DNA of 17,876 nt, from the NCBI GenBank assembly GCA_044426345.1, contig JAWXUP010000054.1:1-17876 (forward strand). The letters run 5' to 3'. Made by a program: the position numbers and the translations under genes. The notes under the pieces were generated by a model, which was not told where the DNA came from, searched no databases, and saw only the letters and a list, made by a program, of their open reading frames with translations. Source of the DNA: CAYJLC01 sp044426345. GTDB lineage: Bacteria; Bacillota; Clostridia; Oscillospirales; Butyricicoccaceae. Each line of letters opens with the position of its first letter. The stretch's first letter is position 1. Positions 6,027 to 13,919 of the stretch are shown here, piece after piece.

Positions 6027-7070
6027 TTACTCGATTATAACTGGTGTTTCTTCTAAGTCTTCTACTGGAAGTTCTTCTGTTACTTCTTCTATAATTTCTT
6101 CTTCGGTAAAGTCGGTGAGCATAAGATTTAAGTCTACATAACCTTCGATTCCGTCGATAGTACCTTTATCTGTGTACTGCCAAATTTGGAAATCATAATA
6201 GAAAACTGGGCTACTACGATAAGATGCAAGCCAAAATGGATTGTCTTGTAATAAATCCAAATCTAAGTACAGATATGCAAGCGATTGATTAAAATAGGTC
6301 ATAGTATCATATCCCGCTTTTTGCATTTTCTCATTGAACACTTGATTATAAAGCGTTATACATTGTCCTTGCATAGTATTTGTGCGTGCTAAACTATTAT
6401 TATCAATGAATTCCCAATTAAAAACAACCGGAAGGTCTAGTTCATATCCCTCTAAGTTTTCTAGCACAAAATATGACTCTTCAAGCGTTTCCCATACAGA
6501 TGTGGCTTGAGAGAAGAAATATACACCTACGTCTATTCCTGCTGCTTTTGCCTCTTCCATATTATAGTGGAAATATTCATCTAAACGAATAAGTCCTTCT
6601 TCGCCATATCCACGATATCCTAGGCGTATCATAGCAAATGAAACTCCTTCATCTGCAACAGCTTGCCAGTCAATTTCTTTTTGATGCTGAGACACTTCAA
6701 TACCTAATCTAGCATCTCCATAAGAAATTAAACCGTTGTCCTCTGTAGCAAATAATTCTTGATCATAGCTATTAACAGGTAGTGCATAGTTTACTGGTAG
6801 ACTGTAATCGCCAAAAGAAATAATCTCAACTTCTTTAATTTCTTCGGATTCTAAAATTGGCTCTTCTAAAATTTCCACTTCAACTGGTTGTGTACTTTTC
6901 CAATAAAAATATGCTGTTCCACTACTAGATATTGCAGCTATCAAAGAAAAAAGAACTATTAATACAATCAAAAAAGTATAATTTTTTTGTGGCTTAACTG
7001 CTGTTATTGTTGTTGGTGCTGTGCTCTGCGTTTCTATAGTTATTGTTTCTTGCTCTGTAATATTTGGCAT
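6027..7070 (-). CDS. Membrane-anchored GH25 (lysozyme-like) protein with altered catalytic residues
   Basis: The 347-residue protein has a short cytoplasmic N-terminus rich in Thr, one membrane segment at about 31-56 (no cleavable signal site obvious), an acidic linker at 64-85, a GH25 domain at about 116-322 and an acidic tail. Family landmarks are LGIEVSQHQ at 122-130, IRLGYRGYG at 148-156, VGVYFFSQA at 181-189, PVVFNWEF at 214-221, and DGIEGYVDLN at 306-315. GH25 muramidases normally read GIDVS and DxE at the catalytic sites; here the Asp are Glu125 and Asn218, while the acid Glu220 is kept. It may therefore bind peptidoglycan with low or no hydrolysis. ATG follows AGGAG by about 7 nt. It has its own promoter and a shared terminator. 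Confidence 0.88.
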   Translation of the reverse strand: MPNITEQETITIETQSTAPTTITAVKPQKNYTFLIVLIVLFSLIAAISSSGTAYFYWKSTQPVEVEILEEPILESEEIKEVEIISFGDYSLPVNYALPVNSYDQELFATEDNGLISYGDARLGIEVSQHQKEIDWQAVADEGVSFAMIRLGYRGYGEEGLIRLDEYFHYNMEEAKAAGIDVGVYFFSQATSVWETLEESYFVLENLEGYELDLPVVFNWEFIDNNSLARTNTMQGQCITLYNQVFNEKMQKAGYDTMTYFNQSLAYLYLDLDLLQDNPFWLASYRSSPVFYYDFQIWQYTDKGTIDGIEGYVDLNLMLTDFTEEEIIEEVTEELPVEDLEETPVIIE

Positions 7071-7100
7071 TTTAAACTCCTAAGTAATAAAGATATAAAT

Positions 7101-7129
7101 ACTTTATCATTTTTTTAGGAAAATGTCAA
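7101..7129 (-). promoter_or_regulatory. Promoter of the GH25-like gene
   Basis: On the minus strand TTGACA (7124-7129) and TAAAGT (7101-7106) are separated by 17 bp, ending 31 bp before the start codon. No terminator is seen between the ChrA genes and this promoter, so some read-through is possible. Confidence 0.65.
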
Positions 7130-7173
7130 ATAACGTCGAAAGATTATTGCTTTAAAACTCTTTTTACCATAAA

Positions 7174-7737
7174 TTACACAAAGAAAATCCCAAGAACTGC
7201 ACTCAACGCCAAAAGGAAAATCGGATGTAATTTTTTTGCCGGTGTATAATACATAAGTCCCCAGATAAGTAACCCTAAAGCGACACCTGCAGGGAAGATT
7301 ATATTCCCCATTTCAGTTTCTTTTGTAAACGCTACTTCACTCACTTGAACAGCTGCTGCTGCAATTAATGCTGCCGATGCTGGTCTAATACCATAAAATA
7401 TTTTCTGCACAACTTCGCTTTCTTTAAACTGCGACAAAACTTTTGAAATTATTATTATAATTACAAGCGACGGTGTTATAAGTCCGATTGTAGCTAATAT
7501 TGCACCGAGTATACCTGCAGTTTCAAAACCTGCAAAACTTGCCATATTAACACCGATTGGTCCAGGTGTTGACTCCGATATTGCTATCATATCAGCAAGT
7601 TCCGATTGCGTAAACCAACCTGTGCTGTCGCTTAAATCTTGCAAAAAAGGAATGGTAGCTAATCCTCCACCTATGGCAAATAATCCGACTTTTGCAAATT
7701 CATAAAATAATTTGAAGTAAATCATTAAATTCGTCAT
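7174..7737 (-). CDS. Chromate transporter family protein, short form (second of pair)
   Basis: A 187-residue, strongly hydrophobic protein of the CHR (ChrA) family with a single CHR domain. It shows the GLFAIGGGLATIP motif at 18-30 and ESTPGPIGVNMASFAG at 55-70, both typical of ChrA, followed by several hydrophobic segments to the C-terminus. Short CHR proteins usually occur as tandem pairs that work together; here the start codon overlaps the stop of the first member as TAATG, so the two are translationally coupled. Established members export chromate, but many family members in anaerobes have no known substrate. I therefore call the family rather than chromate resistance. Confidence 0.9.
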   Translation of the reverse strand: MTNLMIYFKLFYEFAKVGLFAIGGGLATIPFLQDLSDSTGWFTQSELADMIAISESTPGPIGVNMASFAGFETAGILGAILATIGLITPSLVIIIIISKVLSQFKESEVVQKIFYGIRPASAALIAAAAVQVSEVAFTKETEMGNIIFPAGVALGLLIWGLMYYTPAKKLHPIFLLALSAVLGIFFV

Positions 7738-8330
7738 TATTTATCCTCCTTTTTGCTAACTTTCATAGATTTTGGAGCAAAAATCAATCCCATTATCCCT
7801 GAAACGACCACCAAAATTATTGGAGAACTTAAAAACTTTAACACTGCTCCTCCATTTGGGAAAATATAATTCAACATCATCAAAGAAAATACTACATAAA
7901 ATAGTATACCAGTAAGCTTGTCAACTGTTGCTTTCTTCATAAAAGTCCAAGCACTACCTATAATAAGTACAGCAACACACACTTTTAGACCTAAAAACGC
8001 AGAATTAACAACATCATTACTGCCAGCTGACCTAAATAAAATAGCAATTATCGAAATAATGACAATACAAGGACTAACCAACCCTAAAGTCGCTACAATA
8101 GCACCAGCAATACCTTTTCGTTTCATACCAATAAAAGTTGCGACGTTAACTGCAATAATACCTGGTGTGCATTGTCCTATCGCAAAATAATCTGCCAAAT
8201 CTTGTTCTGTCACCCATTTTTTTCGTTCCACTACAACGCGTTGCAAAACAGGTAGCATTGCATACCCACCACCAAAACTTGTGCTACCTAAAATAAAAAA
8301 AGTTAGGTATAAATCAAGTAAAATTTTCAT
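7737..8330 (-). CDS. Chromate transporter family protein, short form (first of pair)
   Basis: A 197-residue inner-membrane protein, the first of a short-chain CHR pair. It has GSTSFGGGYAMLP at 15-27 and GQCTPGIIAVNVATFIG at 52-68, the counterparts of the motifs in its partner, and then hydrophobic segments to about residue 185 with a basic C-terminal tail. ATG at 8330 follows AGGAGG by 7 nt. The two proteins differ clearly in sequence, as expected for a heteromeric pair with opposite membrane orientation. The substrate is unknown; chromate or another oxyanion is only a family-based guess. Confidence 0.9.
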   Translation of the reverse strand: MKILLDLYLTFFILGSTSFGGGYAMLPVLQRVVVERKKWVTEQDLADYFAIGQCTPGIIAVNVATFIGMKRKGIAGAIVATLGLVSPCIVIISIIAILFRSAGSNDVVNSAFLGLKVCVAVLIIGSAWTFMKKATVDKLTGILFYVVFSLMMLNYIFPNGGAVLKFLSSPIILVVVSGIMGLIFAPKSMKVSKKEDK

Positions 8331-8358
8331 AATTTTTCCTCCTATAGTTACTCAATCT

Positions 8359-8387
8359 ATATTAAACCATAATACGTGAAAAAGCAA
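8359..8387 (-). promoter_or_regulatory. Promoter of the ChrA pair
   Basis: TTGCTT (8382-8387) and TAATAT (8359-8364) on the minus strand are 17 bp apart, with the AGGAGG site close downstream. Confidence 0.6.
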
Positions 8388-8431
8388 GCTTGAAATTTTT
8401 ATTAAAGTTTTCCACATTTCCACAATTATAA

Positions 8432-8475
8432 ATAAAAAAGAGGCTGTAACACATTTTTATTGTGCTACAACCTCT
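8432..8475 (-). terminator. Terminator of the lyase gene
   Basis: In minus-strand RNA a 15-bp stem forms (8439-8453 with 8461-8475), continuous if two G-U pairs are counted, and a run of six T follows. It sits 28 bp past the lyase stop codon. Confidence 0.8.
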
Positions 8476-8503
8476 GTCTATATAATCCATAAAGATTTAT
8501 ATA

Positions 8504-10450
8504 TTAGATTTCAATTACTTCGCCATTTGCACTAAATTTTGCATCTTCTTTGCTCAAAGCAATTTCATATGTATTATCTTTTGTGCATACTTTTACAACG
8601 TCACCTTCGTATGAAATTGTAGCACTTTCAGAAAATGCTATTACTTCAACCATAACTTGTTCTTTGATAGGTTTAGCCGAACTTGTAAGTTGTGTGCAAA
8701 TATCAACTTTACATACTTTGTCTGGTTCTTGAGTTGTCATAACTGCAACAATTTTTTGTTCTTTACTTTCACGAGTTACTGCATCTGCACTTGTTGCGAT
8801 ATAGCAAGCCTCTTTATCACCCATAGGCATTGTTTTGATTGCATCGCCCACAAGTTCACTTTCTGTATTACAAACTACACTAAAGATATGTTCATCTTCA
8901 CTTGCGAATTTATCAATAAATATAACAAAATCAAGTGCTTCGTTTGCGATGAAACTTCTTGAAACTTCTTTCATTTTCAAGTCAAGAGGATAGATTTTTG
9001 TATTGTCTGATTTAACAATTGTAAGGTCTTTTACGTGTTTTACGCATTCGATTTTACCGTGGTAATCAGTAGCAATATTGAAATCAGGATATTCTGCTTG
9101 ACGTTTGAAAGCTGAATCTGTATAGATATCGTTATCATCTTCAACATCTGTATATCTGCCATCTACAAGCAATACGCTATGATTCATTGGAAGAAGATTT
9201 CTGTTGTATCCATCTTCACGAGTAAAATATTCTTTACCATTACAGAAAACATAAGATGTATTATCTGGGTGGTGATGGCTTAGAGATAATGTCATACCTT
9301 CATATTTACCACTTGCATAGCCTTCCCATTGTTTTTTACCACCTGGGTAACCACATTTATACGAAAATACTCTAGCGTTATCATCAAAACCACTTCTCAT
9401 GGCAACCAAACCTAGGTCTTCGAAATATTGTTGTTTCGGAAGGTCGTTAAATTCTTTAGGTTCTACGCTTGGGTCAAAGAAAATAAATTCAAGTCCAGCT
9501 TCTGGTAAAATACCAGGTTTAACTTTACTGTATTTACCTTCATCTTCAAGCCAAACTGTTGTTGCAAGATTACCAAAATGTTGAGCATAACCGTTTTTAT
9601 ATTCTGCAGCAGTTTTATAATAAACAGACGATGGATGACAGCTGTATCTATCGTGACAATCACCAAAGTCAACTTGAAGTGCCATATTACCAGCACTTTG
9701 ATATAGTCTATAGAAAAATGTATTTTCTAGGTATTTTGAGGTTTCAAAGAAGTTGATATTAGATTCAACTTTTGCAAGATGTGCATAAACAAATAACCAC
9801 ATACCACCATAACGCCAATATGTTACACCTTCGTAGTTTGAACCGTCTTCTGGCATAAGTTCGAAAACTTTTTTGAAATTTTCGATAGCAATATCAATAT
9901 ATTCTTGACCTTCACCTTTATGTTTTTTCATAACATAACCAGATGTAGCAATACCATTTAGATTAATCCAGTTGTGATTTTGGCAATAGTCAACAGGCCA
10001 ATCTTTTTTATTTGCTAAAATGTAATCGTACATAATTTTTACGTGGTGAGCGATTTTATTGTAGATTTTTTCTTTTTCATCAGCTTCTAAATATGGTTCT
10101 AACCAATCAAAACCAAGAGATAATCCCCACAAAATCCAAGATGCACTTAAATCATAATTTACCATATGTGCATATCCCCATTTTTCATAAGCAAGCACAC
10201 CATTTATCCATCTTCTTGCCTCATTAAGATATTTTTCGTCTAATGTAAGACGATAGCAAAGTGCAAGGTTTACTATTGTAATACCCATATAAGTTGTGCT
10301 TTTTTTAGGATGCTCTTTTGGTATTTCCACGCCAAAGTAATTTTCGCATTCAGCCAAAAGTCTTTCGTATCTTATTTTATAATCAGTATCTAATTTTGAA
10401 GTGTATTTTTCCAAATCCCCGATAAAAATAAGCGAATTTATGTCTTTCAT
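8504..10450 (-). CDS. Heparinase II/III-like polysaccharide or oligouronide lyase
   Basis: The 648-residue protein combines an alpha/alpha toroid (about 55-300) with a heparinase II/III-like beta domain (about 345-600). Visible motifs are QNHNWIN at 157-163, DGSNYEGVTYW at 202-212, LSHHHPDNTSYVF at 390-402 and NHSVLLVDG at 423-431; the Asn/His/Tyr residues of the first three are typical active-site positions in such lyases. The length fits the family. There is no signal peptide, so it probably acts in the cytoplasm on imported oligosaccharides. ATG at 10450 lies 7 nt behind GGGGAG. The neighbouring kdgK and eda remnants point to uronic-acid substrates (for example alginate, pectin or glycosaminoglycan fragments), but the exact substrate cannot be read from sequence. 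Confidence 0.85.
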   Translation of the reverse strand: MKDINSLIFIGDLEKYTSKLDTDYKIRYERLLAECENYFGVEIPKEHPKKSTTYMGITIVNLALCYRLTLDEKYLNEARRWINGVLAYEKWGYAHMVNYDLSASWILWGLSLGFDWLEPYLEADEKEKIYNKIAHHVKIMYDYILANKKDWPVDYCQNHNWINLNGIATSGYVMKKHKGEGQEYIDIAIENFKKVFELMPEDGSNYEGVTYWRYGGMWLFVYAHLAKVESNINFFETSKYLENTFFYRLYQSAGNMALQVDFGDCHDRYSCHPSSVYYKTAAEYKNGYAQHFGNLATTVWLEDEGKYSKVKPGILPEAGLEFIFFDPSVEPKEFNDLPKQQYFEDLGLVAMRSGFDDNARVFSYKCGYPGGKKQWEGYASGKYEGMTLSLSHHHPDNTSYVFCNGKEYFTREDGYNRNLLPMNHSVLLVDGRYTDVEDDNDIYTDSAFKRQAEYPDFNIATDYHGKIECVKHVKDLTIVKSDNTKIYPLDLKMKEVSRSFIANEALDFVIFIDKFASEDEHIFSVVCNTESELVGDAIKTMPMGDKEACYIATSADAVTRESKEQKIVAVMTTQEPDKVCKVDICTQLTSSAKPIKEQVMVEVIAFSESATISYEGDVVKVCTKDNTYEIALSKEDAKFSANGEVIEI

Positions 10451-10507
10451 TCCTTTTCTCCCCTTTTCAAATGTTTTATCTACGCAATGAAATTTATACC
10501 TATTATA

Positions 10508-10536
10508 ATCTTAACAATTTTTTAATAAATTGTCAA
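10508..10536 (-). promoter_or_regulatory. Promoter of the lyase gene
   Basis: TTGACA (10531-10536) and TAAGAT (10508-10513) on the minus strand are 17 bp apart. The lyase is therefore likely transcribed separately from the kdgK remnant, which ends at its own terminator. Confidence 0.65.
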
Positions 10537-10610
10537 TTATAAATCTATATTTGTTCATATAGACATTTACTAAAATTTTTACTGTTTTTTGCACACTACC
10601 ATCTTAGCAT

Positions 10611-10646
10611 AAAAAAACTCTTACCACTTTCATCATAGTAAGAGTT
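10611..10646 (-). terminator. Terminator after the kdgK remnant
   Basis: On the minus strand AACTCTTAC pairs with GTAAGAGTT across a 13-nt loop (10616-10646) and is followed by a run of T. It lies 31 bp past the kinase stop codon. Confidence 0.8.
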
Positions 10647-10677
10647 AATTAACTATTTTATTGCCCAATTATTACAG

Positions 10678-11556
10678 CTAACGTTGAACTCTTCCGCTAG
10701 CATCTCCATTCGCTAACTTTTCGACTTCTGCTATTGTCGATAAATTGTAATCATTTTCGATTGTTTGTTTTAAACAGCTTGCTGCAACAGCAAATTCAAT
10801 AGCATCTTGTGGAGCTTTTCCAGCCATAAGTGCATAAATTATACCACCACCAAAGCTGTCGCCACCACCAACACGGTCTGTGATGTGGATTAAATATTTT
10901 TTAGATAAATAGCACTCGCCATCAGCATAAAGCATACCAGCCCATTCGTTATCGCTTGCAGAAATCGAGCCACGAAGTGTAATTGCTACGTTTTTGAAAC
11001 CAAAACGGTCTACTAGCTGTTTAGCTACATCTTTATAGCTTTCGTGAGATAATTTACCAGTTGTAACATCTGTATCAGCTGCGTGAATTCCAAAAACATC
11101 AGCAGCATCTTCTTCATTTGCAATGCAAACATCAACATATTGCATCATTGGAGTCATAACTTTATTAGCTTGCTCTTTGCTCCAAAGATTACCTCTATAA
11201 TTTAAGTCACAAGAAACTGGAACGCCCATTTCGTGAGCTGTTTTTGCAGCTTCAAAAGTAGCTTGTGCAGCTTCGTCAGATAAAGCTGGAGTTATGCCTG
11301 TAAAGTGAAACCATTTTGCATCTTTGAAAATTTCTTTCCAGTCATATTTTTCAGGTGCATATGTAGCAAGAGAACTGCCTTTTCTATCATAAATTACTTT
11401 ACTTGGACGTTGAGATGCGCCTTTTTCTAAATAAAGAACACCCATTCTATCGCCATCACGAATGATGTCAGACGTATTTACACCAAATCTTCTAAGTGAA
11501 TTTACTGTCATTTGTCCGATTTCGTGTTTTGGAAGAACGGTAACGTAGTGTGCCAC
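10678..11556 (-). pseudogene. kdgK: 2-keto-3-deoxygluconate kinase, N-terminally truncated (PfkB family)
   Basis: KdgK phosphorylates KDG to KDPG. The remaining 292 residues cover most of the ribokinase fold: VTVLPKHEIGQMTVNSLRRFGV at the start, CDLNYRGNLW at 116-125, and the nucleotide and catalytic motif VGGGDSFGGG at 229-238 with base D233. Intact enzymes are about 310-340 residues; the first 50 or so, with the sugar-binding GG-x-N part, are missing. The nominal start is a GTG at 11556 inside the coding sequence of the KDPG aldolase remnant, with no ribosome-binding site, and the two genes are joined out of frame. This looks like a deletion that removed the end of the aldolase gene and the start of the kinase. 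Function is probably lost. A misassembly would give the same picture. Confidence 0.8.
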
Positions 11557-11779
11557 TGCCTACGCACATTTTACCATCCATAGCCTCAGCTACTGCTTTG
11601 ATACACTCATCTGTATCAGTACATTCAGGGTTTTTCATATCGAAAGCGAATTCCAGCATACGAATTCCACCGTCATATAAAGCTTTTGCTAAATTTACTG
11701 CCTCGTTTGGTTTTACACCACGAGCTATTGCGATGATTTTTGTGTCTTCAATCATTTTAAAAATTTCTGCGTTAGTCAT
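11492..11779 (-). pseudogene. eda: KDPG/4-hydroxy-2-oxoglutarate aldolase, N-terminal fragment
   Basis: KDPG aldolase splits 2-keto-3-deoxy-6-phosphogluconate into pyruvate and glyceraldehyde 3-phosphate. From the ATG at 11779 the product shows an aldolase start: TNAEIFKMIEDTKIIAIARGV, then ALYDGGIRMLEFAFD with the conserved Glu, and CVGSGT. After CVGSGT (about 11549) the frame continues out of phase through the start of the kinase and stops at 11492. The Schiff-base lysine and the rest of the barrel are absent (family about 205-215 residues). An upstream in-frame TTG at 11791 abuts AAAGG and is less likely as a start. The gene would have been the first of an eda-kdgK operon. Confidence 0.8.
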
Positions 11780-11799
11780 AATTTTCTTCAACCTTTACA

Positions 11800-12176
11800 A
11801 ATTAATTTTCGCCTTAGATTTTAAATATTTGCTAACTTTTTCATACTATATATTGCATATTATATCTAATTATATGATAACTGAAATTTCAAATTTATGC
11901 AAGATACTTTTCTCAAAACTTGTATATAAGTAACACTTCGTCGTTTATTTTTATCCAATAAAATAACCAGACTTAGTTTCAGGCTATCGAAAAAGAGGCT
12001 AGTAAAAAAATATAACACAAATACAAAACTCACCTTAACCTTAAAATAAAATTCCAGTGCAAGCACTAGCAGTAAGTGGTGGTGGCACAAAACAAAAAAT
12101 TTATACAGTTTTAAACAAAGGACTTATTATCTTTATACATTGATAACATTTTTTTATATATTTTTTATAATAATCA
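11800..12176. other. Divergent intergenic stretch
   Basis: It separates the eda remnant from the aldo/keto reductase. It is strongly AT-rich from 11820 to 11880, where several overlapping TATAAT-like boxes make the eda promoter ambiguous. It contains the short repeat copy 3 (11985-12080). No convincing gene was seen. Confidence 0.55.
11985..12080 (+). repeat. Dispersed non-coding repeat, internally deleted copy 3
   Basis: It starts TATCGAAAAAG, similar to the TGTCGAAAAAG end of the other copies, matches copy 1 through CACCTTAACCTTAAAATAAA to GCACTAGC, then jumps to AGTAAGTGGT. In copy 1 the same two segments lie 160 bp apart, each at a CACTAGC direct repeat (2751 and 2911), so copy 3 looks like a deletion between those repeats. 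Confidence 0.75.
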
Positions 12177-12205
12177 TTGATATATCTATATCATTGTAGT
12201 ATAAT
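12177..12205 (+). promoter_or_regulatory. Promoter of the aldo/keto reductase
   Basis: TTGATA (12177-12182) and TATAAT (12200-12205) are spaced 17 bp apart, followed by an AGGGGG ribosome-binding site at 12234-12239. Confidence 0.75.
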
Positions 12206-12247
12206 GTATACATATACGAATAGATTTATATTATAGGGGGTTTTCAA

Positions 12248-13369
12248 ATGATTTACAATGGAAAAGAAATTAAAAAGTTAGGCTTTGGTTTAATGCGCTT
12301 ACCTACAATAGATGGCGAAGTTGATATTGAACAAAGCAAGCAAATGGTGGATACTTTTATAGAAAATGGATTTACTTATTTTGACACTGCGTATATCTAT
12401 ATGAACGAAAAAACAGAATATGCAGCAAAAGAAGTTTTATTCGATAGATATCCTAGAGAATCTTTCCAATTTGCTACAAAACTTTCTGGTTGGATTGGAC
12501 AAACTGCTGAAGAAGCACAAAGTATGTTCTTTAAATCACTAGAAAGAACTGGTGCAGGATATTTCGATTTTTACTTATTACACAGCATAAATAAAGCTAG
12601 AATTAAATTATACGAAGAACGTGGTTTATGGAAATTTATCTTAGAACAAAAACAACAAGGTAAAATCAAAAACATCGGTTTCTCTTTCCACGACTCTGCA
12701 GACATTTTAGATGAACTTCTAACTGCTCACCCTGAAGTTGATTTCCTACAATTACAAATAAACTACGCAGACTGGGAAGACCTAATCGTTCAATCTAGAA
12801 AATGTTATGAAGTTGCTACAAAACACAACAAACCAGTTATCGTTATGGAACCAGTTCGTGGTGGCGCTCTTGCAACTCCACCTCCACAAATCCAAGAAAT
12901 CTTCGATGCTGCTGATACTCAAATGCCATATGCACACTGGGCTTTAGGATTCCCTGCATCTCTTGATAACGTAATGATGGTTTTAAGTGGTATGTCTACT
13001 ATCGAACAAATGGAACAAAACGTTGCATTTATGAAAGATTTCAAAAAGCTTTCTGACGAACAACAAAAAGTTATAAATCACGCACAAGATGTATTTAAAA
13101 CAATCCCTAATATTCCATGTACAGCTTGTCAATATTGCGTTAAAGACTGTCCAGAAGAAATTGATATTCCAACACTTTTAGGCGTTATGAACAAAATTTT
13201 AGTTTACGACGATATGAATGGTGCAACTAGAACATACAACTGGGCTACTGCTAAAAATGGTAAATTTGCAAGTTCTTGCATAGGCTGTAGAACTTGTGAA
13301 GACAGATGTCCTCAATCTATCAAAATCGCCGATGAGCTAACTCGAATTGCTGAAGTTTTTGGTAAATAA
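12248..13369 (+). CDS. Aldo/keto reductase with C-terminal double 4Fe-4S ferredoxin domain
   Basis: The 373-residue protein has an NAD(P)-dependent aldo/keto reductase barrel (1 to about 275) with the catalytic set D46, Y51, K78 and H112 (FDTAYIY, TKLSGW, LLHSIN), followed by a ferredoxin-like domain with C291/C294/C297/C301 and C344/C347/C350/C354. This layout is common in Clostridia, where the iron-sulfur domain may link carbonyl reduction to ferredoxin; physiological substrates are mostly unknown. No signal peptide is present, so it is cytoplasmic. ATG follows AGGGGG by about 8 nt. It is a single-gene unit with its own promoter and terminator, and all catalytic residues are present. Confidence 0.92.
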   Translation: MIYNGKEIKKLGFGLMRLPTIDGEVDIEQSKQMVDTFIENGFTYFDTAYIYMNEKTEYAAKEVLFDRYPRESFQFATKLSGWIGQTAEEAQSMFFKSLERTGAGYFDFYLLHSINKARIKLYEERGLWKFILEQKQQGKIKNIGFSFHDSADILDELLTAHPEVDFLQLQINYADWEDLIVQSRKCYEVATKHNKPVIVMEPVRGGALATPPPQIQEIFDAADTQMPYAHWALGFPASLDNVMMVLSGMSTIEQMEQNVAFMKDFKKLSDEQQKVINHAQDVFKTIPNIPCTACQYCVKDCPEEIDIPTLLGVMNKILVYDDMNGATRTYNWATAKNGKFASSCIGCRTCEDRCPQSIKIADELTRIAEVFGK

Positions 13370-13394
13370 ATAGTTATCATAATGTAATTAAAAT

Positions 13395-13429
13395 CAAAAC
13401 GAGCTACCTAATTAAAGGTAGCTCGTTTT
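13395..13429. terminator. Terminator of the aldo/keto reductase (copy A of a duplicated hairpin)
   Basis: ACGAGCTACCT pairs with AGGTAGCTCGT around a 6-nt loop (13399-13426), extended by flanking AAA and TTT to a 14-bp stem. A T-run follows in both directions, so it looks bidirectional. A 31-bp exact copy lies at 13888-13918, on the other side of the 450-bp element. Confidence 0.85.
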
Positions 13430-13433
13430 AGCT

Positions 13434-13883
13434 TGTCGAAAAAGTATTATTTAAAAAACTTGCTCTATCCAAACGAGTAATTTGGTCTCTATCTTAAATA
13501 GCGAAACACTCCTTTTTCACCGAATTTGTGACACAGTCACCAAAACAATAAATTTATACAAAATGACGAAATACTAATTTTAAAACATAGTTTTTCGTCA
13601 AAATTCATATTTTTTATTTTCAGCTTTTACCGCTTACAGCTCCTGCTATCTTTTTTCTTGGCAGTCGCTCGCCGCGTGGCTGATACTTTGGGCCGTCCCA
13701 AAGTATCCAAAAGACGAAATCTTTTTATAAAAGATTTATCAAAACTAGTCTAATTTTATCGCTGCGTAAATAATTTTTCTCTGAAAAATTTTTACTTTGC
13801 TAGCTTGTGCTTTTAAATTTTATTTTAAGATTATGGTTAGTTTTTCTTTTGACAACATTTTTTAGCTTTTCACTTTTTCGACA
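13434..13883. mobile_element. 450-bp non-coding element with perfect 12-bp terminal inverted repeats (MITE-like)
   Basis: TGTCGAAAAAGT opens the element (13434-13445) and its exact complement ACTTTTTCGACA closes it (13872-13883). The right part, 13606-13884, is the inverted counterpart of repeat copy 1, including the palindrome at 13682-13707 (one change from the perfect form in copy 1). The left part (13446-13600) is unique to this copy and holds a GTGAC/GTCAC hairpin near 13536-13548. No transposase frame is present, so it would be non-autonomous. Identical terminator hairpins flank it on both sides. I recognise no named family. Confidence 0.7.
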
Positions 13884-13887
13884 GTAT

Positions 13888-13919
13888 ACGAGCTACCTAA
13901 TTAAAGGTAGCTCGTTTTT
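13888..13919 (+). terminator. Duplicated terminator hairpin (copy B)
   Basis: Exact 31-bp copy of the hairpin at 13399-13429, followed by TTTTT on the plus strand. On the minus strand it is followed by ATACTG, not a T-run, so it would be a poor terminator for the DUF2238-like gene that ends at 13920. Confidence 0.75.

Noticed and set aside
7174..8330. Chromate resistance locus
   Set aside because: Only family membership is shown; no chrB-type regulator or other resistance gene is near.
11550..11933. Plus-strand open frame opposite the eda remnant
   Set aside because: It is antisense to aldolase coding sequence and has no ribosome-binding site or known domain.
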